A DNA stretch of 64,000 nucleotides, taken from positions 3,881,001 to 3,945,000 of the forward strand of contig JAMKCF010000023.1 of NCBI GenBank assembly GCA_023634235.1. The letters are read 5' to 3'. This DNA is from Pisaster brevispinus (Eukaryota; Echinodermata; Asteroidea; Forcipulatida; Asteriidae). Positions 12,263 to 24,400 of this stretch are shown piece after piece. The notes under the pieces are model-generated. The model had not been told where the DNA came from and did no database searches. It saw only the letters and a list, made by a program, of their open reading frames with translations. Numbering within the stretch: the stretch's first letter is position 1; every line of letters starts with the position of its first letter. The position numbers and the translations under genes are program-made.

Positions 12263-14296
12263 TGAATGCTGTGTTTATGTTATTGTAGTATAGAAACCAA
12301 CAAGCAACAATCAGTTAATAAATTTCGGCTTTTTGCGTATGATTTTTGTTCAACAACCTTTCACCAAGTATGACTATAAGTTCTCTTTAAAGTGTTGTTT
12401 TGGACAACTCTGTTTTATCAATGAATATGAATTAACAGGTGGTGTATCACTACATCTGTAGATGAAGCTCATGTTATTTTGTCACGGACCATCCAGGTTG
12501 ATAGGGCGCCGAGATAAATTCAGTTCAACACTTACATTGATGACTGTAGTGCTAGGGAATATTAAGTGGCTCTCCATTGTATTTGTAAGAATATTGGCAT
12601 ACAATAACTTCTTATTTGTTGACCTTTCCGATCAAATCAGACGTGTGAACTTTCTCATTTTAAATGGATATTTTCTAAGCGAAAAATTGAAGCCATTTAT
12701 TCCTGCCTAGAGATGGAACGAAATGGTTGATCGAATATGTAAACGATCTCCTCACATCTCATCATTTTACTTGGCCTCTTTCTCTATGCTGTTAACCCAT
12801 TCCTCAATGCATTATGTATATTACGTCCGCAACTCATTAATCCTACTGCATACCGCGTTCTATTGAGGAAAACTCGCCCATGAATAAACCAAGAGGCCTA
12901 GCTGCAATATGCCCTGATATTTTCCAGTTAACAAAGAGGAGAAAGTCCGGCCAGTAGCCTGACGCCACACCGTTTCTTGCTCTCGACTTGAAGAAGTTAC
13001 GTTGCACCATCACAGGTCCTTATCGTCGTCTCCAGTATCCGGCCGTGAGATCATTATTCTGAACCGAGGCTAATTATTCATGCCGAGCGGCCACCTTTCC
13101 CCCGACCGTCTAAAATCAATAGTCTTTCCCCGTAGACCAGTCGCTACGGTCTGGTCTCTCGAAATCCGCCCGGAATGTCAGCAAAGGTCAATCTGGTAAA
13201 AGAAAACCGGCAAGTATTTTTAAAGACTGCTGGGAAAAATGGGATCCTGGCCGTTTTTGTGTAATGTCAAAAGACAAAATTAATAGAACGGCGTGTGGTA
13301 GTTGCTTGAGGGAGAGCATGTGCATTGTAGATGCTACTGTGTAGAGACACGTACAGTTGTTAGTCACCTATACATTAACATTGGGGTAATTACCGATCAG
13401 AGAACATTAATGTTACTACGGCTGTTTTATGATATTTAACTTTCTACTATTAGCGTTTACAAAATGTACTTCGGTATCGGTGTTTGATTACCTTCAAGAA
13501 GTAATATGTCTTGTACGACAATCTCATAGTCTTGTTTTCATTCAGTTTAATTATTTAAGGGAATTTAAAGAAGAATGGTATTGTTACACAAGAATGACAT
13601 TGAATGAGCTTTTAGATACAATACACATACACAAACTCAAATTTACCGTGATCAATAACAGGTACCCTAACAATCATCTCTGTTTTGTTTAATCTTATTT
13701 TGACCTTTGACCGTCAGAAGTGTATTTATACAATAGTTTGTTTGATGCTACTTCAAATTGTTACGATCGTCTTTACGTAGCGTAAATTGCCTTCAAATAC
13801 AAAATGGAGTTCTTCTGAGAAAGGGAACTCGGCTGTAAGTCTAGCCAGCCATTTTGCAGTCAATTGAGGATCCATCGAGCCATGATAAACGTCTGTAGGG
13901 AAGTGTTCTGTTGTCTTTACGTTGTAGTCATTCCAGCTAAGGACTATTCCATATAAATCATGACCATAAAATCATCACTCCAAATCATGATATACTTGGG
14001 TCCTGAAACATAGGGTCATTCTCTCATGTATGGTTAATTTTCCTACCCTGATTTGTCTTTCAAACGCAGGCAAACATTAAAGTTGATTTTAGGGGGGGGG
14101 GCACCATTTTTTCTAGGGGGCACTGCTGGCAAATCAATTATAGATTCCATCTGCACTTTAAAAAAAATGGATCTTGATCTACGTAATTGCGGGTTTCAAA
14201 TTGGGGGGGGGGCACTGACATCAATTGATCTGTCAGACTTGTGGAAATGGTGAGTTCAGTTTAGCTAATGTGGAGGCACAGGTGAGATATGGATTG
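12263..14296. other. Unique non-coding DNA with a GC-richer island at 12880-13250
   Basis: The island has an imperfect inverted repeat AGACCAG-TCGCTACGGT-CTGGTCT (13134-13157) and could be a regulatory block. No open frame of interest. Poly-G runs occur near 14092 and 14203. Confidence 0.5.
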
Positions 14297-14600
14297 GGAA
14301 CACTGCCGCGCGGTTTAGAGCATCGAATTCAAGTTCGGGTGGTTAAGTCATCGGTGTGTGGGTTCGAATCCCGGCCATGACACTTGGGTCCTTGAGCAAG
14401 ATGTTTGACTATAATTGCTTCTCTTCACCCAGGAGTATGAATGAATACCTGCAAGGGTAAAGGTTTATGTTGTGTATGAAAAAGCTTTCGGAGTACCACG
14501 GCAGCTCGGGCTGTATACTCCCTGGGGAGCTGAGAAAGATTAAAGAAATGTTATTGGCCCAATGACCAGGGCACCATGTGAAGCGCATTGATACGTCGTA
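14297..14600 (+). mobile_element. tRNA-derived SINE, family 3
   Basis: Plus-strand A-box-like GCGGTTTAGAGCATCGAA and B box GGGTTCGAATCCCGG, then a body with CCTTGAGCAAGATGTTTGAC and CTTCTCTTCACCCAGGAGT, and a tail with GTGAAGCGCATTGATAC. The order tRNA head, 'cttgagcaaga' body and 'gaagcgc.ttgata' tail is a widespread SINE design in aquatic animals. The 85-codon minus frame inside is not a gene. Confidence 0.65.
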
Positions 14601-15165
14601 GGTAGTAATGTCCATCTCGATCAATCGTCCTCGGATACGGATATGAAAGTTTGGCTGCAGCGACAATGTTGAAGGCCATACTGTATATGACTTTGGTATC
14701 CCTGACCATTAACCTATTAATCCAAACAGTACCTAATAGACTCGAACACTGGTAAAGTGTTAGTCGGCCTCAAGTACATGTATCCAGTAGGTATACCATC
14801 TGAATACAAGTCCTGAATCTTTCAAACTTGAGCCAAACACTGAGGGATACCGTCAGATTTGAAAAAGAGGAAGGGTGTAGATAACCAGAGGGAATGTAAA
14901 CATATGAATTCAGGAGTGATAACGCCAGACTAAAAAAGGAAGCATTTGAACACAATATATAAGAGCTAACTGCTTATAACGGCCAAATCCAAAGCCCGTT
15001 TTGAAAATCCTTCTGAGAGTTTTAAGTGCCAACTCAAATCGCACAAGATAGAGCCCCCCAAGAGTGAGTAAATGATTGATAGTACTATTGTTATTGTTTT
15101 GTAATCACACTAGAAGCCTTTGTTGTCATTGTAAAACCTGGGGTTACAAATAACTTGCTTCTGAA

Positions 15166-15456
15166 ACGCCCTGGGTACGAAACAACCTTGATGCGAAACA
15201 ACCTGGGTACGAAATGACTTGGGTACGAAATGACTTGGGTACGAAACGACCTGTGTACGAAATAACCTGGGTACGAAACGACTTGGGTACAAAACGACCT
15301 GGGTACGAAACAACCTGGGTACGAAGTAACCTTGGTACGAAGTAACCTGGGTACGAAACGACCTAGGTACGAAGTAACCTGGGTACGAAACAACCTGGGT
15401 ACGAAGTAGCCTTGGTACAAAACAACCTGTGTACGAAGCGACCTGGGAACTTGATT
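15166..15456. repeat. Minisatellite, 16-bp unit, about 18 copies
   Basis: The unit is TGGGTACGAAACGACC with frequent C/T and G/A variants. Because 16 is not a multiple of three, the array leaves long open frames on the minus strand with a 16-residue period. These are artefacts of the repeat. Confidence 0.9.
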
Positions 15457-15730
15457 ATTTCATAAACTGATTCATCTTATACTGTATAGCCACAGTGACA
15501 GTGTGGACAATACTTCTACCTTTTTAGAGATATTTTGATTGGCATACCGCTTGTATACAGTAACGTTGTCAATGGTGGATGATTTAGAACGAACGATCGC
15601 TCGTTCAAGGATTTCAACAGTTAATCAATTGAAAATGTCTTGTAAAGGTGGGTAGAATGGTTCAAAAAATTTCATTAAGTTTCTGTGTCCGAACACTTTC
15701 CCCGTTATCCAATTGTAAGCCACTAAAACC

Positions 15731-15925
15731 AGAGCCCAATTTCATAGAGCTGCTTAAGCAGAAAATATTGCTTAACAATTGTCTGCTAAGCAGAAATGAG
15801 CAGGCCACCAGCCACAAATTGTACATGTAACATGGTAGTTTGGCTGGTAACCTTCTTCTGGTAAGCATAATTTTGTTGTGCTTAGCTACATTTTGTGCTT
15901 AAGTAGCTCTATGAAATTAGGCCCT
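15731..15925. mobile_element. Hairpin MITE C, copy 1
   Basis: Begins CCCAATTTCATAGAGCTGCT and ends AGCTCTATGAAATTAGGCCCT, inverted ends of about 25 bp. The interior is rich in GCTTAAGCA/TGCTTAGC and contains TTTGGCTGGTAACCTTCTTC. The same blocks recur at 44667, 52558 and 60723. Confidence 0.75.
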
Positions 15926-16501
15926 GGATAAATAAACGGAAAAGTCATGTTAAATATGAACACGAAAAATAATAATCCAGCCGGCAAGACAGTCATCACA
16001 TCACAACACTAATTAAACCATAATTAAAGAAATATAACTGAGATATTAATTAGTGTTGGATTTATAAGGTTAGTGGATCAGTTTGGTGGTTAAAAGGAAG
16101 GATACAGATAGCAAGTATATTATTAAGACTATTGCCCTTTCCTTGTTGGATTCTTGAAGACACCATCGGGGCCTCTGAGACGCACAGAGGCAAAGCTTCC
16201 CCATTCCATCGATCTTCTCACAGCTCGAGTGAATGCACAATGTAATCTCATACCGTAGACGAGAGCATAGCACAAGACGTATTACATTAATAACGTGTGG
16301 GTTATGAATTAAACATATGCATAGGACTAGCCCAAAGCAGCCGACCGTTACCTCAAAAACCAGACACTTTTTATATATTATCACAGAGTGTTATCTTGTG
16401 TAAAATTGTGTACTCAAATTATGACATAACTTTTGTAAGTTTAATATTAGCAATTAAGTGCACACTGAAACATTTATAACAACAAAACAAAACGTGTTGT
16501 C

Positions 16502-16872
16502 TTAGAGGGAGGGTAAACGAACCCAAAAAATTAACGATCGTAGAAACTTACTTGGTAAAGAGAACTGGAGAGCTGTTGGAATTCTAAAACTTAAAAAAAA
16601 CCACGAACCCCTCCCTTGAAGTAAAGCAGTTTTAGTCAAAGGGGTCTCACCCCAAAATTTGAATCCGAGAAAGGCTTCAGACATGAAGTCTTTCTCAGGC
16701 ATCTGAAAGCAAATTCTTTGCAACAAGGGTAATTATTTCACATTTTTCTTGCAACTTTTATGACCAATTGAGCCCAAATTCTCACAGGTTTGTTATTTTA
16801 TGCATAATATTTTCGGATACACCAAGTGAGGATACTGGTCTTTGACTATCAAAAGTATACCTTGCCTTTAAA
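16502..16872. mobile_element. MITE, subfamily B copy 2
   Basis: Shares AACTTACTTGGTAAAGAGAA, AAATTTGAATCCGAGAAAGG, ACCAATTGAGCCCAAA and ACCAAGTGAGGATACTGGTC with copies 1 and 3. The right end AAAGTATACCTTGCCTTTAAAG is intact and the left end is eroded. Confidence 0.75.
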
Positions 16873-19242
16873 GTTTGCGGACGTAATGCGAAGCTGACCT
16901 TTGGAATATACACATTCCCGGCCACAAATTTATTTATCAAAACACACAGAGTGATGTTTGTTCTTTCACCTGCATTTTGATCCACCTATTTGAGTGCACT
17001 AAGTACAGTTGTTTTAGGACAACGCAAACATACCAAAGGATCTCACATGGCTTGCTAACTGATTAGTTAATTACAAGTTTTTCTTCGCCGAGTAACGCGA
17101 CTTTATTTTAAAGAAATTCACGAAAACGTAAGTCAATAAAACAGTCGTCTGTGACTTATCTGTGAGGAAAACAAGTTGGCTTATGATCTGACTATTTCTG
17201 ATGTCATTTGGACATGAAACAGTGAAGGACTCTTGCAGACTACACAAAATTATTTTTTACATATCCATATACGTAATATGTATTTTGTGACGTGTCAATC
17301 GAACTGCTGTGTACAATTCCCAGAAAATGCTGCATTGTGACCCTATTTTGAGACACTGTATGCAAATTGGAACTGTTCGTTGCTTTAATTTAACACCCCT
17401 TGAAAAATAACAGCCGTGTTCCACACTCTTAGCACGCTGGTATTTCCGTCTGCCCTGAAGAACAAATCTCACAAAGTTATACCTCCCCGTTTAGTCTCTT
17501 TAAGAAAAGTGTAACCAATATTCCTTCATGATAATATAGCCATTGCTAAGTATTGGGCATGTTACCAGTCTAAAGACACCCTAGACTGGACTACAGACTT
17601 GCCAGTAACCCACCAGCCCTATATTTTCTTTAACAACAGGTGAATAAGAAATCCAGTTTTGATTCAATCATCTAAGCTATGTCATTGATTGTAACCTCTT
17701 ATGCGTCTAATGCCATCACTTGCTTCAATACCATCTCAGGAAGAGGAGGAAAAAATCTGCAAGGTCTGAAAGCGAGGAATAATCCAGAAGGCCTAGGATG
17801 ATGTTGACTATGACAATAAAAGAGTAATCAAGATGATACTAGTAGAGACAAGATGCTTATCTCTGGCTAGTCTTCCCACCAGCCGTGATATCAATGCTCT
17901 CGCTTATGCGATGTGCATTCCAAGCAGCATTCTTACGTCACCACTTGAAGCAAAGGCTCATTTACTCGCTTTGGGCGAAACATTTCACACTACATTGTTG
18001 TAAATTGTTTCGTTTCTGTCGGATGTCGGACATCAAAAGTGGAGACACAAGCTGATGAGTTAACAGTAGTTCAATTAAATTATCACTGAAAGGAAGATGA
18101 AATAATTTGCTGAAAAATTATTGAATTCAAGGCCACAAAACTTAACTAAAACTAGAGCATTTTTATCTTATAATCAAAATGTCCAAATGATTTGACAGTT
18201 GACTGGGATGAGCAATAATAGAGTCAAATATTAAAATAGCTTTTATCAGAGGAGATCTAACGCAGTTGAACAACCTGCCAAATAGAAGAGTTCAACAACC
18301 TGCCAATTTATAGAGTTGAACAACTAGTAAAACTATAAGAAATAATAGCTTATCGTTACTGTCAAATATGTATGTTTTACGGGTCGAGCAGCCGGCAGAG
18401 ACTGTTGCCTTTCGTGGGCCTCCGCGCCTCAATTCACGGCGTTGATTACTGAAGCCAGACCCAGTACCCCTGGGTGATTCACTGATTGCTATAATGTTTA
18501 CAGAGGGATCTGTGCTATAGTAAAGGCCGTGAAGCATAATCATCTAACAGGTTTGGGTGCACTCATGAAGTAAAAGGGATCCATGGTGCAATGCTGATAG
18601 ATTCAAGTAGCGCGAATATGCAGCATTTTTGAAAAACCTAAAACGCATGCGTTACAAGATCCAACCACAATCCTGCAACTCACACAGCGCGTGTAAAATA
18701 ATCACTTTCACTGGCTTCACACAAGTCATTACACAATCCAAGTGAACTCAACAAATTCTTGCACGGGTATTTGAGATTTTTTTACCCTTTCCTTCACACG
18801 TTAATTTCAGGTTGTCTGTCCAAGCACCATTGTGCAAATATAGCCGATCTTTGATACCGTAATTTTCTTCGCCGAGATTCGACATTGCGGCAAGCTAAAT
18901 ACTGTACTGCATTTTTAATAAGAAACAAAATTACTATTCAATTTTTTTTTACAAATATTGACTTTAAAGATAACTGTACTCTACATGGATTTGTTATTTT
19001 ATTTTATTTTTTTTAATTTCGAAAAAAAAAAGAAACAGTGAGATGTTTGAAATAGAATGTGTTCGAATCTGCGACTGTGGCCAGGGGAAGTCTATAGGCT
19101 TCGGTGCATGTTTCGCGGTGATCAGCCATGGCCAAAGCCATAGCCGTTTATTTGGAAACATTTCTTTTTAAAAGTGTGGTCTACGTCACATAATAATAAC
19201 CCCTAACTATGGGTCAACCGATCTTTAAGTTGTTGTGATGTG
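16873..19242. other. Unique non-coding DNA, probably intron or flank
   Basis: No exon, RNA gene or repeat family recognised apart from the small repeat at 18264-18325. Confidence 0.55.
18264..18325. repeat. Short tandem repeat, ~25-bp unit, 2.5 copies
   Basis: GTTGAACAACCTGCCAA recurs at 18264 and 18290 and, shortened, at 18314. Confidence 0.7.
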
Positions 19243-19815
19243 GTAAGAGGTACTGCCACTGGTGGTAAGAGGGACTGCCACAGGTGGGAGGTACTCTCAC
19301 AGGTGGTAAGAGATACTGCCACTGGTGAAATAAGGTACTGCCACAGGTGGTAAGAGGTATTCCAAATGGTGGTAGGATGTACTCCACTGGTGGTGAGAGG
19401 TACTCCCACTGGTGGTGAAAGGTACTCTCACTGGAGGTGAGAGGTACTGCCACTGGTGGTAAGAGGTACTGCCACTGGCGGTAAGAGGTACTCCCACTGG
19501 TCGTGAAAGGTACTCGCACTGGTGGTAAGAGGTACTGCTACTGGTGGTAAGAGGTACTGCCACTGGTGGTTAGAGGTACTGCCACTGGTGGTAAGAGGTA
19601 CTGCCACTGGTGGTTATAGGTACTGCTACTGATGGTAAGATGTACTCCCAATGGTGGTAAGAGGTACCCCCGCTGGTGGTGAGAGGTACTGCCACTGGTG
19701 GTAAGAGGTACTCCTATTTGTGGTAAGAAGTATTCCTACTAGTTGTGATAGTTACTCCCAGCGGTAGTAGTAGCTTCTCCCATCTGCTAGTAAGAGGTAC
19801 TTCCATTGGTGGTAA
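19243..19815. repeat. Minisatellite, 22-bp unit, about 26 copies, ending just before an exon
   Basis: The unit is GGTACTGCCACTGGTGGTAA plus GA, spaced exactly 22 bp in the central copies (19443, 19465, 19487). It ends about 90 bp before the splice acceptor at 19902. Three overlapping minus-strand open frames across it are repeat artefacts. Each unit contains GGTAAGAGGT, close to a splice donor. Confidence 0.9.
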
Positions 19816-19902
19816 GAGACACTCCCATTTCACTCATTGTCTTAAGTTTTGATCTCTTCATTTTTTGCATCAAAATGACTCTTTCTCTCTATTTTCCCCA
19901 AG

Positions 19903-20242
19903 CGGTGTCTGGTGCGGCGGGTGCGAGGGCGGCCATGTTGCACGTGCCTCGCTCCCGTAGACGTAGTAGCACCACAAGTCACCCAGATTACCCATCGTCA
20001 AGCCATGGCTCATCAGCCTCACGCAAAACCTCTATCGCTGTCCCAGATAATCTGTTCTACGAAAACCGTAATGGTCGGCCACCTGGGGATGATGCAGGGC
20101 GGATATCAGATATCTACATGGACAGGAGGTATGGAGCCGAGGTTAATGCCAAGGATACCCTAATTGCGGTGGAGCAATGGAAGAAGGCACAGACGGACAC
20201 GGTTAAGATGACTAAAGCTCAGAAGAAACGTCGGGAGTACGA
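19903..20242 (+). CDS. Internal coding exon of an unassigned, basic, Ser-rich protein (possibly a Cav N-terminal exon)
   Basis: This 340-bp exon encodes about 113 residues. A C/T-rich acceptor ends in CCCCAAG at 19902 (phase 1 in), and the donor GA|GTAAGT lies at 20243 (phase 2 out). The codons are mixed and GC-rich, unlike the AT-rich surroundings. The protein begins VSGAAGARAAMLHVPRSRRR. It has a Ser/Thr-rich low-complexity middle (SSTTSHPDYPSSSHGSSASR), then a more ordered stretch (PDNLFYENRNG, ISDIYMDRRYG) and a charged, probably helical tail ending QKKRREYE. There is no signal peptide or membrane segment. RRRSS is a possible basophilic kinase site. I do not recognise the family. The tail QKKRREY loosely resembles the QRKRQQY of Cav1-type N-termini, and the exit phase fits the Cav2 exon at 62669, but both are weak evidence. 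Confidence refers to its being a real exon. Confidence 0.7.
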
Positions 20243-20276
20243 GTAAGTACATATTGGTTTTATCGTATAAAAATGA

Positions 20277-20773
20277 GACCAGAGCAAGACAGTTCAGTGT
20301 CTAGTATCCAGACGGCTACATAGACTTTTAGTGTATACTTGTATAGTATTTGGCCGTGTTCAAACGTGCGACTTTGGCTATGCTTTGGCTATGCTTTGGC
20401 TAGCTCGATAGGCTACGCTTTAACATTATCAAAGACACATTACTCGGTCAGGGTCTAATAAGACCTCATCATGGTTGATCTAGAGGTAGACTATTCGCTA
20501 TTTGAACCGATCCGCCATGTGCGTGTTGAGCCTCGACTTCATGTTTCATTTGTATTGTATGTGTCTGTTTGGATGAACGTGTCATTACATTACCGTGGCA
20601 ATACAGAGTTACATAATGCTTCGGTCTCTACACGCAAATGGCTGACCGTGCAAGGGGCGAATAGTCTGTCTTTCAAACACACAGTGTTAAGGGTAATAAT
20701 GTTGTTCCCCACACGCGATCGACATACCAGAGGGACCGGAGCCAGACAACTCAGTGTCTAGTACCCCGACGTC
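20277..20773. repeat. Pair of 40-bp direct repeats 457 bp apart, just downstream of the 19903-20242 exon
   Basis: GACCAGAGCAAGACAGTTCA at 20277 and GACCGGAGCCAGACAACTCA at 20734 both continue into GTGTCTAGTA and CC-GACG. Between them is a triple CTTTGGCTATG. This may be a repeat element bounded by its own termini. The 96-codon frame in it is probably not coding. Confidence 0.5.
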
Positions 20774-21297
20774 GTTACGTAATTGTAATTAAATGAACAC
20801 GCTTGTAAACTCCATAACCAATATTATTAGTATACGTAGACTTACCTATACTATGTACTTATTATTTTCGTAATACCAACAATACAACGGTCTTGTGTCC
20901 CTCAAGGGACGAAGTGAATAGGCAGGTGCCGGTAAGGTAAAACAAACTCCCGTATCGTTATTATTGGAACAATTATAACTGGCGGTCGTTGACTCTGTAG
21001 TTCCGATTGATTCAATTAGTTGAGACTGCTTCGAGATGAGTTAATTATGTAATGTTTGCTTAAAGAAGGTGACAAATAATTACGTATTCAATATTGTTTT
21101 GTGTTTGGACGTCTCAGGTTAAATTGCCGTTTAAAATTGTCGGATTAGTTTTTGACATTTCTCGAAACTTGCTTTTAAAACATATAAAAAACCCCTTTTA
21201 GGAATAATTGTGCAAAAGTTGGTTGCCGAATATAAAGTTTATCTATAGATGTTCAACTTACATCAGGTACTAATAATATTATTTGTGCTTTACCCAT

Positions 21298-21400
21298 ACT
21301 CCGATGTGTGTTAAGCACTGTACTCAAGTACCTTCCTGAGTTAATGTGCACAAAATCCACAGGAATTTTACTCAGGTGGGATTCGAACCCCAGATTCTGT
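21298..21400 (-). mobile_element. tRNA-derived SINE, family 1, copy 2 (truncated)
   Basis: Contains GCACTGTACTCAAGTACC, CACAGGAATTTTACTCAGG and TGGGATTCGAACCCCAGA, matching copy 1. The tRNA head is truncated after the B box. Confidence 0.6.
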
Positions 21401-24400
21401 CCAATCTATGTAGAATGTACAATTGTAATTTTTTATTTCAAAATGTGATATTTAGTTGGTCAAGCGCCTTTCATTTGGTTGGGATTTCTTATTTGATTTT
21501 ATTTCTTTGAGGCTGTTGCATTCATAGTTGGTTGGCCCTCCACCAGACGCACCGACAACACCTTTAAACGCGCGTCAGTTCTGACAGTCGCTTTGAATAA
21601 AAGGAATCAATATTCAGAATAGAGCTTATCACTGCATTGTGATGGTGAGGCACCGAGAACCGAACTATCGCAATGCAGGAAAAGATAGACGGACGAGAGC
21701 ACAGTTGGGGGAAAAAAACACAACCTAACAAGTCATCCGTCCCAATAGGGAGATTGCAGCAAGCGTAGGAGAAAAAAAAACACCCTCTCCGATTCGTTAC
21801 GCTGCAATTATGTCCCAATAAGCGGACCTTTTTGGGACAGATTTGCAACTCCCAGCGAGTGAGTCATTTCATTATAGTTTACTACGACATGCATGCTAAT
21901 GTATTGGCAAACTCTTCTTTAAAGCTGTGGGCATTCTTGGCATTTTTAGCCCCTTCGTATGGGCCCATCATCAAAACATACAGGCGGTTAATAAAATGCG
22001 CGATCGCCAAGTGGTTGGCTGTTCTCGCAGCCTGTTCTGTACGCGTACAGTCACTAACCTGGGCCTCAAATAAGCATGGGTATCGTACGAGTGTTTCGCT
22101 TTCGCATTGCATTAAATAAGAGGGCGTAGCTAGAGCTCGGCATGATGCAGTAAGCGCGTGCAAAGACAGACAAACTACTTGTTCGACTCACTCTCGTAGT
22201 ACTTGTGTTTCGTCTTGGCGAGCCGGCCTCGTTGTTTTTAGGGGCTCGTCGTCACTACAGTCTCGCCATCATCAGCGACGGGGGTAATGGCGAGTTGCCG
22301 ACCCGTCTGATTCCATCATTTCTGAACCGTCTTCAGGATTAAAACATCGGCTTGTGTTCCGGTCTTATGGAGGAATCTGGCCTTCTGTGCTTCCTTTTTA
22401 ACCCAGCCGGAATTATACCGAAGAAGGGAGAACATATCGGGTGCGATCGTGGAATATTACAGCCGTAGTGCCTCGGCAGCGAACTGCTCAGCAGCTGTCT
22501 TGAGATAAGCTGCTTCCCGGGGTGAATTATCCTTCATCCCTGTTCTTCTCTGTTGTGGTTTAAGAAAACTCTGACAAGATGAAAGCTGGACGAGCAGTCG
22601 TGCGTGACCATCGTCGTCCCCATCAGTGAGTAACCGAAAATGGACCCCTCCCCTCTCTCCTTCACCCACATAACCCCCACAGTGTGCTTCGAAGAGACTA
22701 TCCTGACATTAAAACCCGTCCCAAGCTTATTGTAACCTGTTAATTCTGTCGTCTTTGTTTTTCAGTTGACATTAAGATAAACACACATCCAGTTCAGATG
22801 AGATCTATGTATTTCTTTTCTATTATTATCTGCTATCTTTAATTTCTAAATTTAAATCTCAATTTGAGTTTGCTTTCCTGTTGCTTGCTTATCACTTTAT
22901 CTTTTTCTATGCTCTTGTACAATTTTCCCGCTTCGTCTGATTTCAAGAATGCCTGTATATTCGCTTGTAACAAGAACTTCCTTTTATGCTTTAAAACAAT
23001 TGTATAAGTTCATAAACAAATATTTAATTGTCAACAATTTCTGTATAATGTAACAACAAATCTAAACAACGCATCGTTAAAATACGCAAAAGTAATCAAC
23101 CGATTTTATTAGTCAATACATTTGAGTCAAATCAAAGAAAACCTTGCTGCACTCTAATACTGTCACACATCCTGTACTAGCAAACCTGACATCTATATTT
23201 CGTAAAACAGAGACCTGACTGTTTTTCTTGTAGCCTCGGTTTGAGCCACATTGATATGAGCAGAAGACACACAAGAAGGGGCTACACCTTCACAACTGAG
23301 CAGCACAATAAGCCGATAAATACAAAATCAGTTGAAAAAGCTTGCGGACTGCACACACATCACAGTTTAGCTTGGTCTGCATCAGTTATTAAATTATAAA
23401 ACAATCACGAAAAGTGGATATCCTCACATCTGTTTGTCGTTTAATTCGATTGAAATGAGTCGGTTTGATGGCAAATCATGACTAATGTCAATAATCTTAA
23501 ACGTGTTTACATGAAAACCAAGGAAGGCGTCAGTTCTTGATAATCACCGCAAGGGATTCTCCATCAGGCAGCTGTCCAAAATGTCCTCTTGTTACCAAAG
23601 GATGCTTTTTTATGTTTGGTTGACTTTAATTCTTGGATTCTATAGGTGTGAGTTTTTGTTTGGTTTCTTCACAAATAGGAGACAAATCTTTCAGTTCAAA
23701 CTGTTCCGTCTTTATATGGAGAGTTTTTCTTCTTCTTTCTCAAATGTCACTGTCAATAAATGCAATCAAGGAAATGATTGCATTTCGCAAAATGTTCGAA
23801 GAGAAGGAAAAATGAAAAAATAATAGCGATCGGTTTGAGGGAAAAAATACGAAGAAAAGAAAGGTTATTCTGTTTCTTAGATATATTTCCAGTTCACTTA
23901 TAATTGAGTTAGTATACATTTGTTTCTTGGTTTCCTTTTAGCTGGAACTTTATTGTTTCTCATTCTTGGTTCCTTGGTTCGTGATTTCTTTGTAGCTTTC
24001 TAGATATACCTCGTGGTTGTTTGTTCTTGGGTTTGCAAATAAGATTAGTTCCTTTGGGTTTTTTTTATGGAAGATGCCAGTTTGTTCTACCTTTTTCCGG
24101 CAGATGGGTTTCATTGGTTTATGGTCTTGCGTTTTTGGTTCTGGTTTGATGATTTCGTCAGTTCTTCATCCAAGGGAATTTATAGCCTATTAGTTGGTTT
24201 CCTCACAAGTGTATTTTGTGTTTATTCACTCTTCGTGTATCGAGGTTGGTTATGTCAACATTGGTGCAAGAAGACTCTGTCGTCACACCTGTGGCGTTTT
24301 TAATCTAACCCACATCAATCTTACTGCGTGTCCCCCGTCACGTTGTCGCGCTGCACTTATCGCCAAACCAATTCAAAATGTTAAGAATTTGCGCCTAATG

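Noticed and set aside
15091..15420. 109-codon minus-strand frame with a FVPRLFRTQV-like repeated peptide
   Set aside because: It is produced by the 16-bp minisatellite, which is open in several frames. No start or splice context.
19203..19563. Three overlapping minus-strand frames of Pro/Tyr/His-rich repeats
   Set aside because: All are translations of the 22-bp minisatellite in different frames.
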